In this document: positions 49,501-58,800 of the stretch, one piece after another | Numbering within the stretch: the first letter of the stretch is position 1 | How the letters are laid out: every line of letters begins with the position of its first letter | Assembly: GCF_001625305.1 (NCBI RefSeq) | Contig: NW_017803446.1 | Location: forward strand, 107,102 to 171,101 | Reading direction: 5' to 3' | DNA from: Branchiostoma belcheri | Lineage: Eukaryota > Chordata > Leptocardii > Amphioxiformes > Branchiostomatidae | DNA: 64,000 bases | Notes under the pieces: model-generated | Seen by the model: only the letters and a program-made list of their open reading frames with translations | Told to the model about the DNA's origin: nothing | The model's database searches: none | Translations under genes and position numbers: made by a program

Positions 49501-50744
49501 CATAATTTTTACTGGCAAATTTCACAAACTGTTTTACAACATATGCAGTTACCAAATTAATGGAAACATGATCATGATACATGCATGTAAATAAATAGTA
49601 ACATTGTATAACTTGTTGACAATTGTTTCATATCAAATTTACTTCAATCTCTCTCTCTCTCTATCGTAGCCCATATTATATTTACTTAGAATATACATAA
49701 CTTACATAACTTACATGTAGTGTGTGTTACTGCACAACACTGTAGGCACGGTTCTACCAATGTCCACAATGCGCTGAACCTTGCTGTGTCCCTGAAGTCA
49801 CCCATCTTTGCATTCCCTGTACAAGACCTGGACACACTCATGTCGCTGGATCACAGGCAAAAGGGAGAGGCACCTGGAGTGCTTAAGGTACAAGAAAGAT
49901 CCAGCCTTAGGCCACACCAATTTAATTTCTTGGTTTAATAGCGGATTTGCCCTCTTCATTTTCTTCTGATTTGCAAAAAAAAGAAAAATTCAGAATCAAC
50001 TGCATGCAAAATGATCATATTTTGCCCTGAACAGTTGAAGTGGGCATTTGGTCTCATTATACAAAGTAGGAATCTTGTCTAAGGCACATATAATTGGAAG
50101 GCAGAGCCCATCCTCTTCTTCTACTGCCTTTTTATACCTCCCTAACCAAAGTCAGGGACCCATTGTACACCCTGGTGGTGGTGAGTACCATTGACTACCT
50201 CTACCTTTTACTTTTTTCAGGACTGCATGGTTCTGAGACCAGGTACCACAGTGGGCCACCTCCATACTGTGTTGGTACATGCTCTGGAGCTGCTGAAGGG
50301 AACATTTGTCCGAGCTGAGGTACAATTGGATACATGTAGTATTGCTACCAACTCTGAAGCCTCGTACTAAAATGTATCTCAAGACTTGGTTCAGAATGAT
50401 CAATAATTTGTTAGTCATAAAGATTAACATTATTTGGCGAAGGTATGAGATCCTCGAACTCTAAGTTATATTAATATTATTGCACAGCCTTTGTATATTA
50501 TTTGCTTTTGAAATTTGAAAGTCCCGCACATGTATTTGTATATGTATTTGTATATGTATACATTTGTTTTTATTGAGCACTAAACATTTTTTAGTACTAA
50601 ACATTAATTGTTTTATCTTTTATTGTCTTCCTGCAGGCCAGAGAAATCAATGGAGACAGACGTGTTGTCAGGAAAGATGAAATCATCGGTCCATCCAACA
50701 ACGTCATCAAAATCATGACTTCTCCAAAATCATCCCACTCCTAA
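24102..50744 (+). CDS. RWD - Obg/YchF-family GTPase (Ygr210-like) - TGS fusion protein, 572 aa
   Basis: Fourteen exons: 24102-24171, 25376-25438, 25870-26000, 34660-34767, 39651-39761, 40587-40749, 41970-42072, 43035-43175, 45286-45426, 46509-46646, 48982-49182, 49746-49887, 50221-50319, 50637-50744. Every junction keeps phase and the total is 573 codons. Residues 1-124 are an RWD domain like RWDD1/DFRP2 (EALQAIFEDDF, YPDEVP, EESVGMAMVFTLVEAA). An acidic linker follows. The G domain has G1 GKPSAGKS (162-169), G2 FTTIEPN (188-194), G3 DVAG (233-236), G4 NKSD (377-380) and G5 SAQ (404-406). NKSD predicts GTP use, unlike OLA1 with NMSE. Residues about 505-570 form a TGS domain (VLRPGTTVGHLHTVLV). 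A ribosome or translation-control role is inferred from the families. Exons 1-4 and 5-14 could in principle be two genes, but no stop, start or poly(A) signal separates them. Confidence 0.85.
24180..24560. other. Intron 1, possible foldback
   Basis: GGGCCGTTCAAAAAAATAAC at 24259 is matched in reverse by GTTATTTTTTTGAACGGCCC at 24530, with G-rich AGGGG-type sequence between. It looks like a small foldback element. Confidence 0.65.
24857..25236. mobile_element. MITE family B, copy 1
   Basis: Inverted ends around TTGATTTGATTATATGGAT / ATCCATGTAATCAAATCGAC with TTA at both sides. Same family as 43490-43887 and 53360-53759. It lies in intron 1 of the RWD-GTPase gene. Confidence 0.75.
25480..25800. 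repeat. Hairpin-ended repeat (ACCTCC type), 5' part, with TG run
   Basis: It begins ATCCATGAAAAATGGAGGTA and contains a TG microsatellite at 25529-25567 and the GGTCAAGGTCAATTTTGGGCC block shared with 27178 and 63450 (reversed). Confidence 0.7.
26001..28901. other. Intron 3 of the RWD-GTPase gene, upstream of the nested gene
   Basis: Mostly unmatched sequence. 26790-27110 is a family C MITE-like piece and 27113-27290 a hairpin-ended repeat. It must contain the promoter of the nested gene, but no clear TATA element was recognised. Confidence 0.5.
28902..31440 (+). CDS. TPR-TIR protein, 744 aa, nested in intron 3 of the RWD-GTPase gene
   Basis: Exon 28902-30813 (637 codons plus one base) joins 31118-31440 in phase 1. 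The start has a good context (AAACATGGC). The N-terminal ~560 residues are helical repeats resembling the TTC22/IFIT-type TPR proteins. Clear TPR-like units are GKALEINPDDSEIYRRFGTG (near 283) and GWSLEVAGEHEKAAESYKRA (near 440). The C-terminal TIR domain (about 606-735) has box 1 YDFFVSHSSKDADWV, box 2 ADRDFVPGKS and box 3 FVTSEWCKYE. The intron splits it between boxes 1 and 2. No signal peptide or membrane segment, so cytosolic. TIR suggests signalling or innate immunity, and TPR a ligand or partner platform. AATAAA occurs near 31806 and 32246. The TTC22/IFIT likeness is by pattern only. Confidence 0.88.
32840..33480. repeat. Hairpin-ended dispersed repeat (ACCTCC type)
   Basis: It begins GAATTCGGAGATTTCATACC, then a palindrome ACCTCCATGAA ... 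TTCATGGAGGT, then ATTATGCAAAT blocks. Confidence 0.7.
33508..33577. repeat. GC-rich near-perfect hairpin
   Basis: CGTTCGATAACGGGTTCCGG and its complement CCAGAACCCATTATCGAACG flank CCGGGCCGTAC/GTACGGCCCGG with a very small loop. The core also ends module 3 at 9560, 10870 and 13490. Confidence 0.85.
34060..34575 (-). mobile_element. LINE C-terminal fragment (zinc-knuckle tail)
   Basis: The minus strand reads SSHKLNIETGRYYNVAPDQR then CPFC...EDEFHFIMECSRYDVLRD, the Cys-His tail found downstream of reverse transcriptase in several LINEs. Related tails lie at 41390-41460 and 45990-46080. Confidence 0.65.
35655..36060. repeat. hAT-like repeat, 3' end unclear
   Basis: It begins TAGTGCTGCGTAGTACGG and contains AGGTTCAGGTCCGGATTCAA, as in the complete element at 41484-41878. 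The right terminus is missing. Confidence 0.6.
36121..36230. repeat. Foldback, 33-bp arms
   Basis: AAAGATATTTTTACTGCAAC at 36131 is matched in reverse by GTTGCAGTAAAAATATCTTT at 36202. Confidence 0.8.
36700..39600. other. Intron 4 of the RWD-GTPase gene: mostly unmatched, AT-rich
   Basis: Contains AATAAA-rich low complexity (36900-36990), a repeated block around 37260-37400 and 37674-37760, CAGGTACAGGTCCGG pieces near 38205, and GGGGGGTATGTTTATTCCG repeats near 38440-38530. No exon seen. Confidence 0.45.
37654..37673. other. Assembly gap (20 N)
   Basis: A run of exactly 20 undetermined bases. Similar sequence lies on both sides (37320-37362 and 37687-37730), so the gap may hide a duplication or a misjoin. 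Confidence 0.95.
39876..40008. repeat. Foldback with CTGATGAAG loop
   Basis: Arms reading AACCATTTATTTTTCAAGCC and the reverse GGCTTGAAAAATAAATGGTT surround a loop with CCTGATGAAGACGACAG and TCGAAACG. It lies in intron 5 of the RWD-GTPase gene. Confidence 0.8.
40725..41090. repeat. 167-bp tandem duplication covering the exon 6 donor
   Basis: AAGATGGACCAGCAATGTAG followed by TGCAGGTAACA at 40725 recurs at 40892 with few changes. A third partial unit runs from about 40990. Confidence 0.9.
41160..41470 (-). mobile_element. LINE C-terminal fragment
   Basis: The minus strand has RLCPTCNESI followed by the flank also found, in plus orientation, at 45985-46370. It is interrupted and decayed. Confidence 0.6.
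41484..41878. mobile_element. hAT-like MITE, 395 bp
   Basis: Ends TAGTGGTGCATACC / GGTATGCAGCACTA, with exact 8-bp target duplication TGTAGCAG at 41476-41483 and 41879-41886. The interior has AGGTTCAGGTCCGGATTCAA blocks in inverted arrangement. Confidence 0.88.
42100..42513. mobile_element. MITE family C copy
   Basis: The right end is GAATTAAATTGGTGTGGCC. The left end has TTTAATTTCTTGGTTAACGG, itself duplicated (42102 and 42151). Related pieces lie at 33860, 44030, 49910 and 52440. It sits in intron 7. Confidence 0.65.
43490..43887. mobile_element. MITE family B, copy 2
   Basis: 398 bp, GGCCATGTTGATTTGATTAT inverted at the other end, TTA on both sides. Confidence 0.85.
44030..44395. mobile_element. 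MITE family C copy
   Basis: The right end is AAATTAAATTGGTGTGGCC. The interior resembles 42185-42500; the left end is decayed. Confidence 0.6.
44863..45280 (+). mobile_element. tRNA-headed SINE
   Basis: The 5' part has pol III A-box-like TAGTGGTTAGAGC and B box GGTTCGATTCC (44914-44924). The body has GGCACTTTACACGAATTTCC and CCACCCAGGTGTGAATGGGT, a conserved SINE central block, and it ends in an ATT-rich tail. The tail abuts the acceptor of exon 9 of the RWD-GTPase gene at 45286. Confidence 0.82.
45985..46375 (+). mobile_element. LINE C-terminal fragment and 3' end
   Basis: The plus strand reads CPTCNESIEDEFHFVMTC and TYRKERDTLLQTYY, then a decayed 3' region ending AATAAAGTTCATTC. It lies in intron 9. 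Confidence 0.7.
46737..47108 (-). mobile_element. tRNA-headed SINE (minus strand)
   Basis: On minus, GTGGCGCAGTCGGTAGCGCG and GTGGGTTCAAACC form the A- and B-box-like tRNA head at 47105-47050. The body shares GGAAAGTCGTGTTAAGTGCC-type sequence with the other SINE. Confidence 0.75.
47478..48297 (-). mobile_element. CR1/Jockey-like LINE C-terminal fragment
   Basis: The minus strand encodes VYTSYVRPVVEYCAPVWHSG, RLERIQKRALRTIL and a C-terminal region to a stop near 47881, then a 3' tail ending in an ATTC microsatellite (47473-47492 as AATG on plus). It is typical of the reverse-transcriptase thumb/tail of CR1-like elements. It is truncated 5'. Confidence 0.8.
48614..48960. mobile_element. Foldback insertion beside the exon 11 acceptor
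   Basis: Inverted arms (AAACTTTATTCCAACACACA near 48670 and TGTGTGTTGGAATAAAGTTT near 48930) surround CCTGATGAAGGCGACAGTGG. Direct repeats TGTGGAATACC at 48603-48613 and 48961-48971 look like a target duplication. It ends 21 bp before exon 11. Confidence 0.78.
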
Positions 50745-50824
50745 AACTTCTCAAGAACTTACCCCTCTTGGATTATCATAGGCATCCAATGTGATTTCAG
50801 GGTGGCAAAACCAGTCAATTTTTT

Positions 50825-52022
50825 AATGAAAAACTTAAACTGTTCTTCAACTCAAAATTTGACTCACCAGAAATTTTCGACTGAATCACTCAGTCTTCCT
50901 CAGCTATCTGACCCAAATGCTGTGGACATGTGATTTTTCCCACGTGTGACGTCAGCAAAGGGTCACAGGTTGTCTGAAGTCGATATCGCCCCCCGTCCCG
51001 GTTGAGCGATGGTTGAAGTGCCCTGAGAGAAACAAGAAGAAGATGGTGCACTGCCCTTTCTAGACACTCATAACAACTATCAACCAGGATAGGTCCCAGC
51101 GGGTTAGCATATACCGTAAGGCGACACACACGGACCAATATCTAAATTTTTTCTCAAACCACCCTTTGGACCACAAGTTGGGTGTGATCAAGACCCTTTT
51201 ACATAGAGCTAATACCATCATCAGTGATCCTGCGGATAGAAGTAGCGAGATCGAGCACGTTACAGAAGCCCTAAAGAAGTGTGGCTACCCTCAGTGGCTC
51301 ATTAGGAAAGCCTCCGAGCCCAGACAGCCCCGGTCTAAACCCCAAGATAGTCAGGGAACGGGAGGGAAAAACAGAAAAACACTTGTAGTCCTCCCATACG
51401 TAAAGGGTGTTTCTGAGCCCCTACGTAGAATCTTTGCTGCACACGGAGTGAGTACCTGTTTCAGACCTCATCGTACGTTAAGACAACTCCTTGTGGCACC
51501 TAAGGACAAAACTCCCAAGGAAGACAAATGTGGGGTTATCTACCACATAAGTTGCCAGGGAAACACTAACAGAGGCCCCTGTCGGGAAACTTATATCGGG
51601 GAAACTGAGCGCTCACTAAAAACCAGGTTTCTAGAACATAGACGACCCAGTTCTGTTGCATTTGAGGTGTCACAGCACATCCACATACTGTAGAATCACC
51701 GGGACACACAGTGGATTTGGAGGGGGTCAGAATCTTGGATACCGAACAGGATTACTTCAAGAGAGGCATAAAAGAGGCCATATACATCAGGGCACTTCAA
51801 CCATCGCTCAATCGGGACGGGGGGCGATAGCGACTTCAGACAACCTTTGACCCTTTGCTGACGTCACACGTGGGAAAAATCACGTGTCCACAGCATTTGG
51901 GTCAGATAGCTGAGGAAGACTGAGTGATTCAGTCGAAAATTTCTGGTGAGTCAAATTTTGAGTTGAAGAACAGTTTAAGTTTTTCATAATGTAATTTACC
52001 AACTTAGATGAACTTTCATGCT
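50825..52022 (+). mobile_element. Penelope-like retroelement with 200-bp inverted arms
   Basis: Arms 50826-51025 and 51788-51987 are inverted. Between them a plus frame reads VSIYRKATHTDQYLNFFSNH, KTLLHRANTI, and a GIY-YIG-type endonuclease (GVIYHISCQG, TYIGETERSLKTRFLEH). A frameshift near 51690 is followed by the C-terminal LNRDGGRYRLQTT. AGTCAATTTTTT at 50813-50824 and 52023-52034 is the target duplication. The left arm is an inverted copy of the 3' coding end. It is 80 bp after the RWD-GTPase stop codon. Confidence 0.85.
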
Positions 52023-52034
52023 AGTCAATTTTTT

Positions 52035-53359
52035 GGTTCATTTTAATTGTAAGAAGTTGAATCAAATATATCCAGTAGCTTACTGATATCTGTGAGTCAA
52101 AAATGTGATGTAGACAATGGAAATCGGTACCCAAAAACTAAAGGGGGAGGGGGGTATTTAAATGAAATGGTGTCAAAAATGTGCCAAGACTCGCAATAAA
52201 TGTTTAATATCAGACAGATTTCCTCAACTAGAATTTTTTTTGCCACCATGAAATTGCACTAGATGGCTTTAGTTGCAAAAATCTGATAATAAATAAACTT
52301 TTTTGTCATTTTAAAAAAGTTTATATTTTGGAAAGCACAAAATTGAATGAGTGTGTTTGGCTGATGCAATTTGATTTCTTTGTTCTCTAATTTTTGCAGG
52401 ATTTTAATCAAGTTTGCAACCCAAAAATTCTAAGCATCTTGATATCCTAAAATGCTACCATCATGGGAGTCACAAACTCAACATACCAGGCTGGTTTATA
52501 ATTTATCCAAACAATGAAGTTTGAACTTTTAATCAACTTACTGCACTGCAAAATTGAAAAAAAAAATGTAATAGCAATGAAGACAGGAACCTCATTCAAC
52601 TGTTGATGCCAAATTATGATGATCTTCTTTTGGGGGGGGGGGCAAAATAATTTTTTACATGTTTTTTTTTTGTAAAAGAAGAAAAAAATGAAGCAGACAA
52701 AAGCGAGAACCAACAAGTTGAATTGGTGCTGCCTTATCTTTGCAAAAAAATCGCCAGTATCAGTCTCTTAACCAGATATTTAGGGGCATATATGAAGATA
52801 TATTGAACATATGTGATGGCCAATGTACATGTACCTGCATGTACAATGTATGCCATCCTCCTTAAACATGTGCAATTTAGACACACTAAGAAAGCTATTG
52901 CAACAAAAGGAATTAATAATATATTTAATATGATAGGAAAGTAATTTAGATGAAGTAACATTAACTTTATTGCAAATATAGATAGTAAATATTTTAGATA
53001 TCTATCATAATGATTCAAATTGCACGTCATATTCAGAAATGTTTCTGCAATAATGAGTTGTTAATTTTATGGCACGGATATTTTAGAATTTGTAAAAAAA
53101 ACACAAATGACATCTGTATATTTGATATTCATAGTGTTTGAATGTCAAAAAACAAGTGTGAATATTGAATGGGATACTTGTGCAAATAAAAACAAAACTT
53201 AATATAGTTAAAAATGTTGAGTGCTTTCAGTTTGTATTACATTGAACACCCTAACCCTATTCAAGGTTTTTTATTTATGGAATACATTAAATTTCTGAAC
53301 TTTCAATGTAATAAAAAATAATTACAAACCTTTTTAAATTGTTATTACTATTATAATTA
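52035..53359. other. No gene; AT-rich with a MITE family C piece
   Basis: 52440-52735 resembles MITE family C (CAACATACCAGGCTGGTTTA, end AAGTTGAATTGGTGCTGCC). The rest is unmatched. Confidence 0.5.
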
Positions 53360-53759
53360 GGCCACGTTGATTTCAATATATGGATGACATCCTCTTGGAA
53401 CCCCAAAACTGATGCGAGAGTGTAAATAAAAAAAAAGTTTCTTTCATTATGAAATCTACCATGGTCATAAACTTTGAACAAATGACTAAACACACAGAGT
53501 GTGGTATGGTGAATAATATTAGTAAGACTCTTAATTTTTATTTCTTCTTTTTACACAATTTCTTCTTTTCTTGAATCAATTTCGGCATTCTATCACATTA
53601 GTATCGTTTTCCAATACTTTGTTTTGCAACAAACGACATATATTTGTTCATTTTGTACGATTTACAGTATGGTCAAAAATTGCTCTTTTTTTTTTGGAAA
53701 CGGGCAAAAAATCATGTGCGCGTGGATGTCATCCATATATTTATCAAATCAGAATGGCC
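53360..53759. mobile_element. MITE family B, copy 3
   Basis: 400 bp, GGCCACGTTGATTTCAATAT start, inverted end, TTA on both sides. Confidence 0.82.
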
Positions 53760-53787
53760 TTAATTACAATTATAATTATTTATAAAA

Positions 53788-54480
53788 AACTAGAGATCAA
53801 CGATCTCATACCTTCGCCAAATGATGTTAACAGTGACGAATGTTGACGAATTATTAATGTTTATCATTGGTTATGAACACAAGATCCTCATTACAATACT
53901 AGTTGATCATACTCGCCAGTCACTACCTTATCCTATGAAAGACGGCTATTCTAGAATTTCCCAAACATTATGCAAATGAGCTGATTTTAATAAGTTATGT
54001 TTAGTGATGTTCGCCTTCACCTAACTTCCAAATGCCACAAGTATGAAATTCCCTGCAGTTACCAATATGGAATAATTGCCTTTTCTCATTTATTTAATAA
54101 ATGCTCCTGCAGTTTCAGAACAAACTCACGTCACTTCTTCCCTAGCCCAAGAGGTCCAGCAGCCTACTTAATCTCCAAGCAGATCATACGGTGGCAAGGC
54201 AGTATCCATAGGCCAGAGGGGTGTCCATTAGTAGTCGTCCAAAGACACCCCTCTAGCCAATGGATACTGCATTGTCACCGCATGATCTGCTTGGAGATTA
54301 AGAACTTAACCTACCATCCAAAATTCGTGACTCTAGCATGTCCAGATCACGAGATATTACAACCGGAAGTTCAGCTTCAGTACCATAAAAAGTCGCCAGG
54401 GGATCCAAAATCTAATCGTTTTGAGGTCTCTTGAAGACCTACCTACCTACTAAATATCAAGACAATCCATCTTAGCTTTG
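53788..54480. repeat. Hairpin-ended dispersed repeat (ACCTTCGCC type)
   Basis: It starts GATCTCATACCTTCGCCAAA. At 54160-54300 two oppositely oriented halves (TTAATCTCCAAGCAGATCAT and its reverse) enclose repeated TCCATAGGCCAGAGGGGTGT-like sequence, a further foldback. Confidence 0.65.
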
Positions 54481-54488
54481 GTGAGTTA

Positions 54489-54883
54489 GGCCACACCAAG
54501 TAAATTTTATGGATGACGTCCGCGCGCGCACTGATTTTGGCCTGTTCCTAGAAAAAAAAAACAAGAAATTCCGCTTCCTGTAACTATGACGAAAGAGTCA
54601 CGACAGTGCCAAAAAACGTCAGATTGACGTGAAACCCGTAACGCGAAAACAGGACAGGACTGCTGTTTCACCTGATTTATTGCTGTTTTGATGATGAATA
54701 AAAGACTTCTTGCTTGTTACACTGTGTCACCTCATTCAATTTGTGTCCTAACATTTGTCGTCTCTTAGTATATTTCTAATCTAGGCATCTTGTTTTTTAG
54801 GGCCCTTCTTGTTTTTTTCGCCCTCTCGCATTAGATTTAGGGTCTCCAAAGGACGTCATCCATAAAATCTACTTGGTGTGGCC
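54489..54883. mobile_element. MITE family A, copy 2
   Basis: 395 bp, GGCCACACCAAGTAAATTTT and inverted end, TTA on both sides, reverse orientation to 19431-19843. Confidence 0.86.
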
Positions 54884-55293
54884 TTATCGTGTTCACACGC
54901 GCGCAACAAAAACAACTTTCTTGGCGAAGGTTAATATATTGTATATGTAACGTTATATCTATGACTAACAGTGATTTCTATAAGCTGCTAGCTGTGACAC
55001 ATCTAAAAAAGGCAGTGCGAACGTGACTTCGGCGATTATTCCACGGATTTAAGGAATAATACTGAAATCCATATCCTATTATGCTACCTCCAGCAAAGAA
55101 ACTTAGCAAACAGTTCTTAAAGCAGTGCAAACGCCATGTTGAACATTTGGCATTCAGTAAGTCCAGAGAAACTCCGCCCACAAAGATAACTGACACGCCG
55201 TTTAATTATTTCATATAAGACGTCACAGAATCGTCACAGACAATTATTGAACACGTGTCTTTGAAAGTGGTATGTACCGCGTGTAAAGACTCA

Positions 55294-55841
55294 GGCCATG
55301 TTTATGTGAAGTCACCCAAACCGCGATTCGAGTAACTCACATTCCTCTGGTCCATGTGCCACACATTCCTTTGAAACCGTGTCCGATCACAATTTGCTTG
55401 AGCTACATTTATTGTTGTTTGATGAAAACTCGCAAGGTAGCGTGTTATTAATGTCAGAGGTCAACGACCTGCTTGCTGGTGCCCCCCTCCCAGCGTATCT
55501 CGGCCGAATGCCGACATGGTCCCACCAGAGGCGGTGAAGCTCGTCCTAGAATGGACACATTATTTGACCATTACTACTCTTTAAGTTGCTGCCACGTAAA
55601 AGTTGGTATTGCATATAAATGAAGAAATATCACCCCGTAATCCATGACCAAGTGAAGTCACATTGAAATCACATTGCGTTTAGACGCAAATCGCGATAAC
55701 CGATTCGAAACCACCTCTAGAAGTGGTTTGGGATCGAGGCGCTTTCAATGTGATTTGGAGCGTTCAGATGGAGCCACTTGAAACCGGCTTCGCGGTAAAC
55801 CACATGTAAAGCGCCTTGGGTTACTTCGCTTAAACACGGCC
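55294..55841. mobile_element. MITE family E next to the LINK-gene start
   Basis: The start GGCCATGTTTATGTGAAGTC matches in reverse the end GACTTCGCTTAAACACGGCC-like sequence with a few changes. TCA lies on both sides. The interior has paired stems (AATCACATTG / CAATGTGATT). It ends 29 bp before the ATG at 55871. Confidence 0.7.
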
Positions 55842-55870
55842 TCAGATCAGTCGGTGTAGGTCCTGCAGCC

Positions 55871-58800
55871 ATGGCGGAGCGGGTTCAGCACACTCCCGGC
55901 AAGACTCGCCGAGCAGACCGAAACAACGCCCCCGGTGTCAGAACTAAAGGACAAAGGGTGACCAGGGGAGGTGGTCAAGAGTCTCCAGGTCAGTACACAC
56001 GAAATTAAAGGGAATATCATAAATTATTAACAAATAGCAGTTGACGGAACAAAACTGCAGGAACTCTCGAGTGGATATAAATATCTTTTGTGTTTTATGT
56101 CCACTCCCGGAGTGACCTCTATGATGGTCTTCTCGTAAGTCGCCCGCGATATTGTACTTTTTTTCTAATGCTTAACTTAGATAACTCTGCGTGTATTATT
56201 GTGTATGTTGTAGATGTTAATCCAGTTATGGATCCATATTAAAATGGCAGCTACGTCAAACAACAACAAAGTATTGCTCAAGATTAGTCTGGTTTACTCC
56301 TTCGTCCAACATCTCTAATATTGGTTTATTTCACAAATACAATAAACAGTACAATTGGCATGTTTCACATCGCAACCACAGGCTGAATTACGTGCACATA
56401 TTACATATCACTTATCAAAATCATAATGCCGCAACTATTTAAAACCCTAGCTTATTTTCTTTTAAAAACTAGTAAAGTATATACAAGGACACTAAATACA
56501 ACCTGTAGGCACAAAAGGACTGCCGATATTGTTACCTCTAAGTTCAGGCAACCAGTGACAGATAAGAGTTGTGTACCTTCTTGGCGAACCTAGCTCACAG
56601 AGCGACTCTTCGGTCTTCAAGTGTTTGGAGTTTCAGCACTCAGTGCATATGACGCTGGAACCTTTGATAATTTCTACATTTATATTGCTCTCTTGCAAAT
56701 GTAGGGATTATTAAATGCACAACTATCGCGCAATGGTGTTGATGTCCCGTTGTAAAAGAATTTACCTCTCCACAAGGGATCCAATAAAATAGGTAGAAAA
56801 AGTGGCGAAGGACTGAAAATTTGCAACATGTACTGTACTGCCACTTGTACGGCGTGAAAAAAGACAACAATATTCAATCAATCAATCAATCAATCAATAC
56901 GCTTTATTTATACAGGAAATGCCCTCTCGGCCTTAGCCGCTCTTCCCAGAGGTCCAGTTGAAGGGGGGGGGGGTCACGGGAACACAATAAATAAGTAAAT
57001 AAAATTTGAATTAATACAAAATAAATTACTAAATACCTAACATAATAATCATATCTTGTCCAAAATCACAGTCCGCAAATCAGTTCGCAAATCAAATTTC
57101 TCGACTACTGTATTCTTTGTTTGAAAGTTCTCAATGATGGAGCACACTGTGCAGCCTCTGGTATGCTGTTCCAGACGATAGCCCCAGACACAGCCAGAGA
57201 TCTCTGCATACAGGTCCTGTTCATTCTAGGCACCATCAGTTTGTGGGAGGAAGTTTGCCTGGTGTTTCTAATGGCACTCTCACGACAAGTTACAAAGAGT
57301 TCATTCATGTGTCCCGGCATCAAGTTGTTCAGTGATTTGTAGACTAGTATGAGTTTGTGTGTTTTGTGAATGGTCGCTACATCCTTCCATCCAAGAAGCT
57401 GGTGCACCTCAATATTGTGTAAGACGATCACACACTTTATTTGTAACTAGAGTTCGACAATCTCATACCTCCATGACATGTTTAGTGCTTTCGTAAAGCT
57501 TATGCATAGTGATGATCACATAAATGGCTTACATTTACAATTCTGCTCATTAGCAAAATTTTTATACAAATTATTCACATAGCCCCTACCTAGTAACATA
57601 GAACACACTGGTGAAATCCTTACCATTTAACATGGACAACGTATGATATTGTTGGTTATATGCAAGTATGACCTCTGACATACCTTTGCCAACTCATGTT
57701 TGCCATCCAAGCTGACGAATTATACATTTTTTACTGCCAATATGCAAATTATAAGAGCCCATTTGCATATATTATATCATTTGATCATATTCTCCGCCCA
57801 ATGACAGGGTTATCTTAAGAAATAAGGCTATTCTAGCGTTTCCTCATAAACTATGCAAATGAGGTCCTGATTTGAATAAATTATGTTTAGTGATGTTCGC
57901 CTTAATTGAACTTCCAAGTATGGCAAGTATTAAATTCACAGCAGTTACCACCATAAAATTGTACCAATTTGCCATTAATTATGCAAATTAGGTCTTCATT
58001 TACATAATCAATATCTACCAATGATCTTGTTGTTCTCAATTACATATGTCTAAAGTGTTTCATAGCCCTAATATGGAATGCAGCTGATTTATAGAATTTC
58101 CTCATTAATTATGAAAATTAGATCCTGATTTGCATAATTGTATTTTAATCATGTCAAGCATCATTTCAGCTACCTACATACCACAAATCATGATGATCCA
58201 TCAAACAGTTGTTCAGTTATCCTCTCTCAAATATTTTTAAAGAAACCATCCTGCAGTTCCAGAACAAGCCGCTAGGGGGCCCAAAGTCATGTGACTTCTT
58301 CCCAAGCACGAGAGCTACCTATCATTCAAATTTCATGACCCTAGCATGTCCAGATCGCGAGATATCAAAACCGGAAGTTGCGCTGCAGTACCAAGGGAAG
58401 CCACTAGGGGAACCAAAATCTAATCATTTCCAGTTTTCGTCACACCCTACCAACACACCAAGTATGAAACCAATCCATCCAGGCGTTTTTGAGTTATCTT
58501 GTTGACCAACAGACAGACAGATAAACGCAACTGAAAATACTAGAATTCCGAGATCTCATACCTCCATGAAATATGATCTTGATATGTAAATGTAAATTTC
58601 TTCTTTAGTTGTTCAAATGACCTCTGCATTAACATGATATATGCATCGTGATGTATGTTAACTTTTGATTAACTTACAGATGTCCCAAGTATGACCATTT
58701 CTCATCATTCACCATTACGAAATCATAGAATTTTTCACAGTTAATTATGCAAATTAGGTCATCATTTGCATAATTAGTATCTGTTGAAGTTCCGCCTGCC

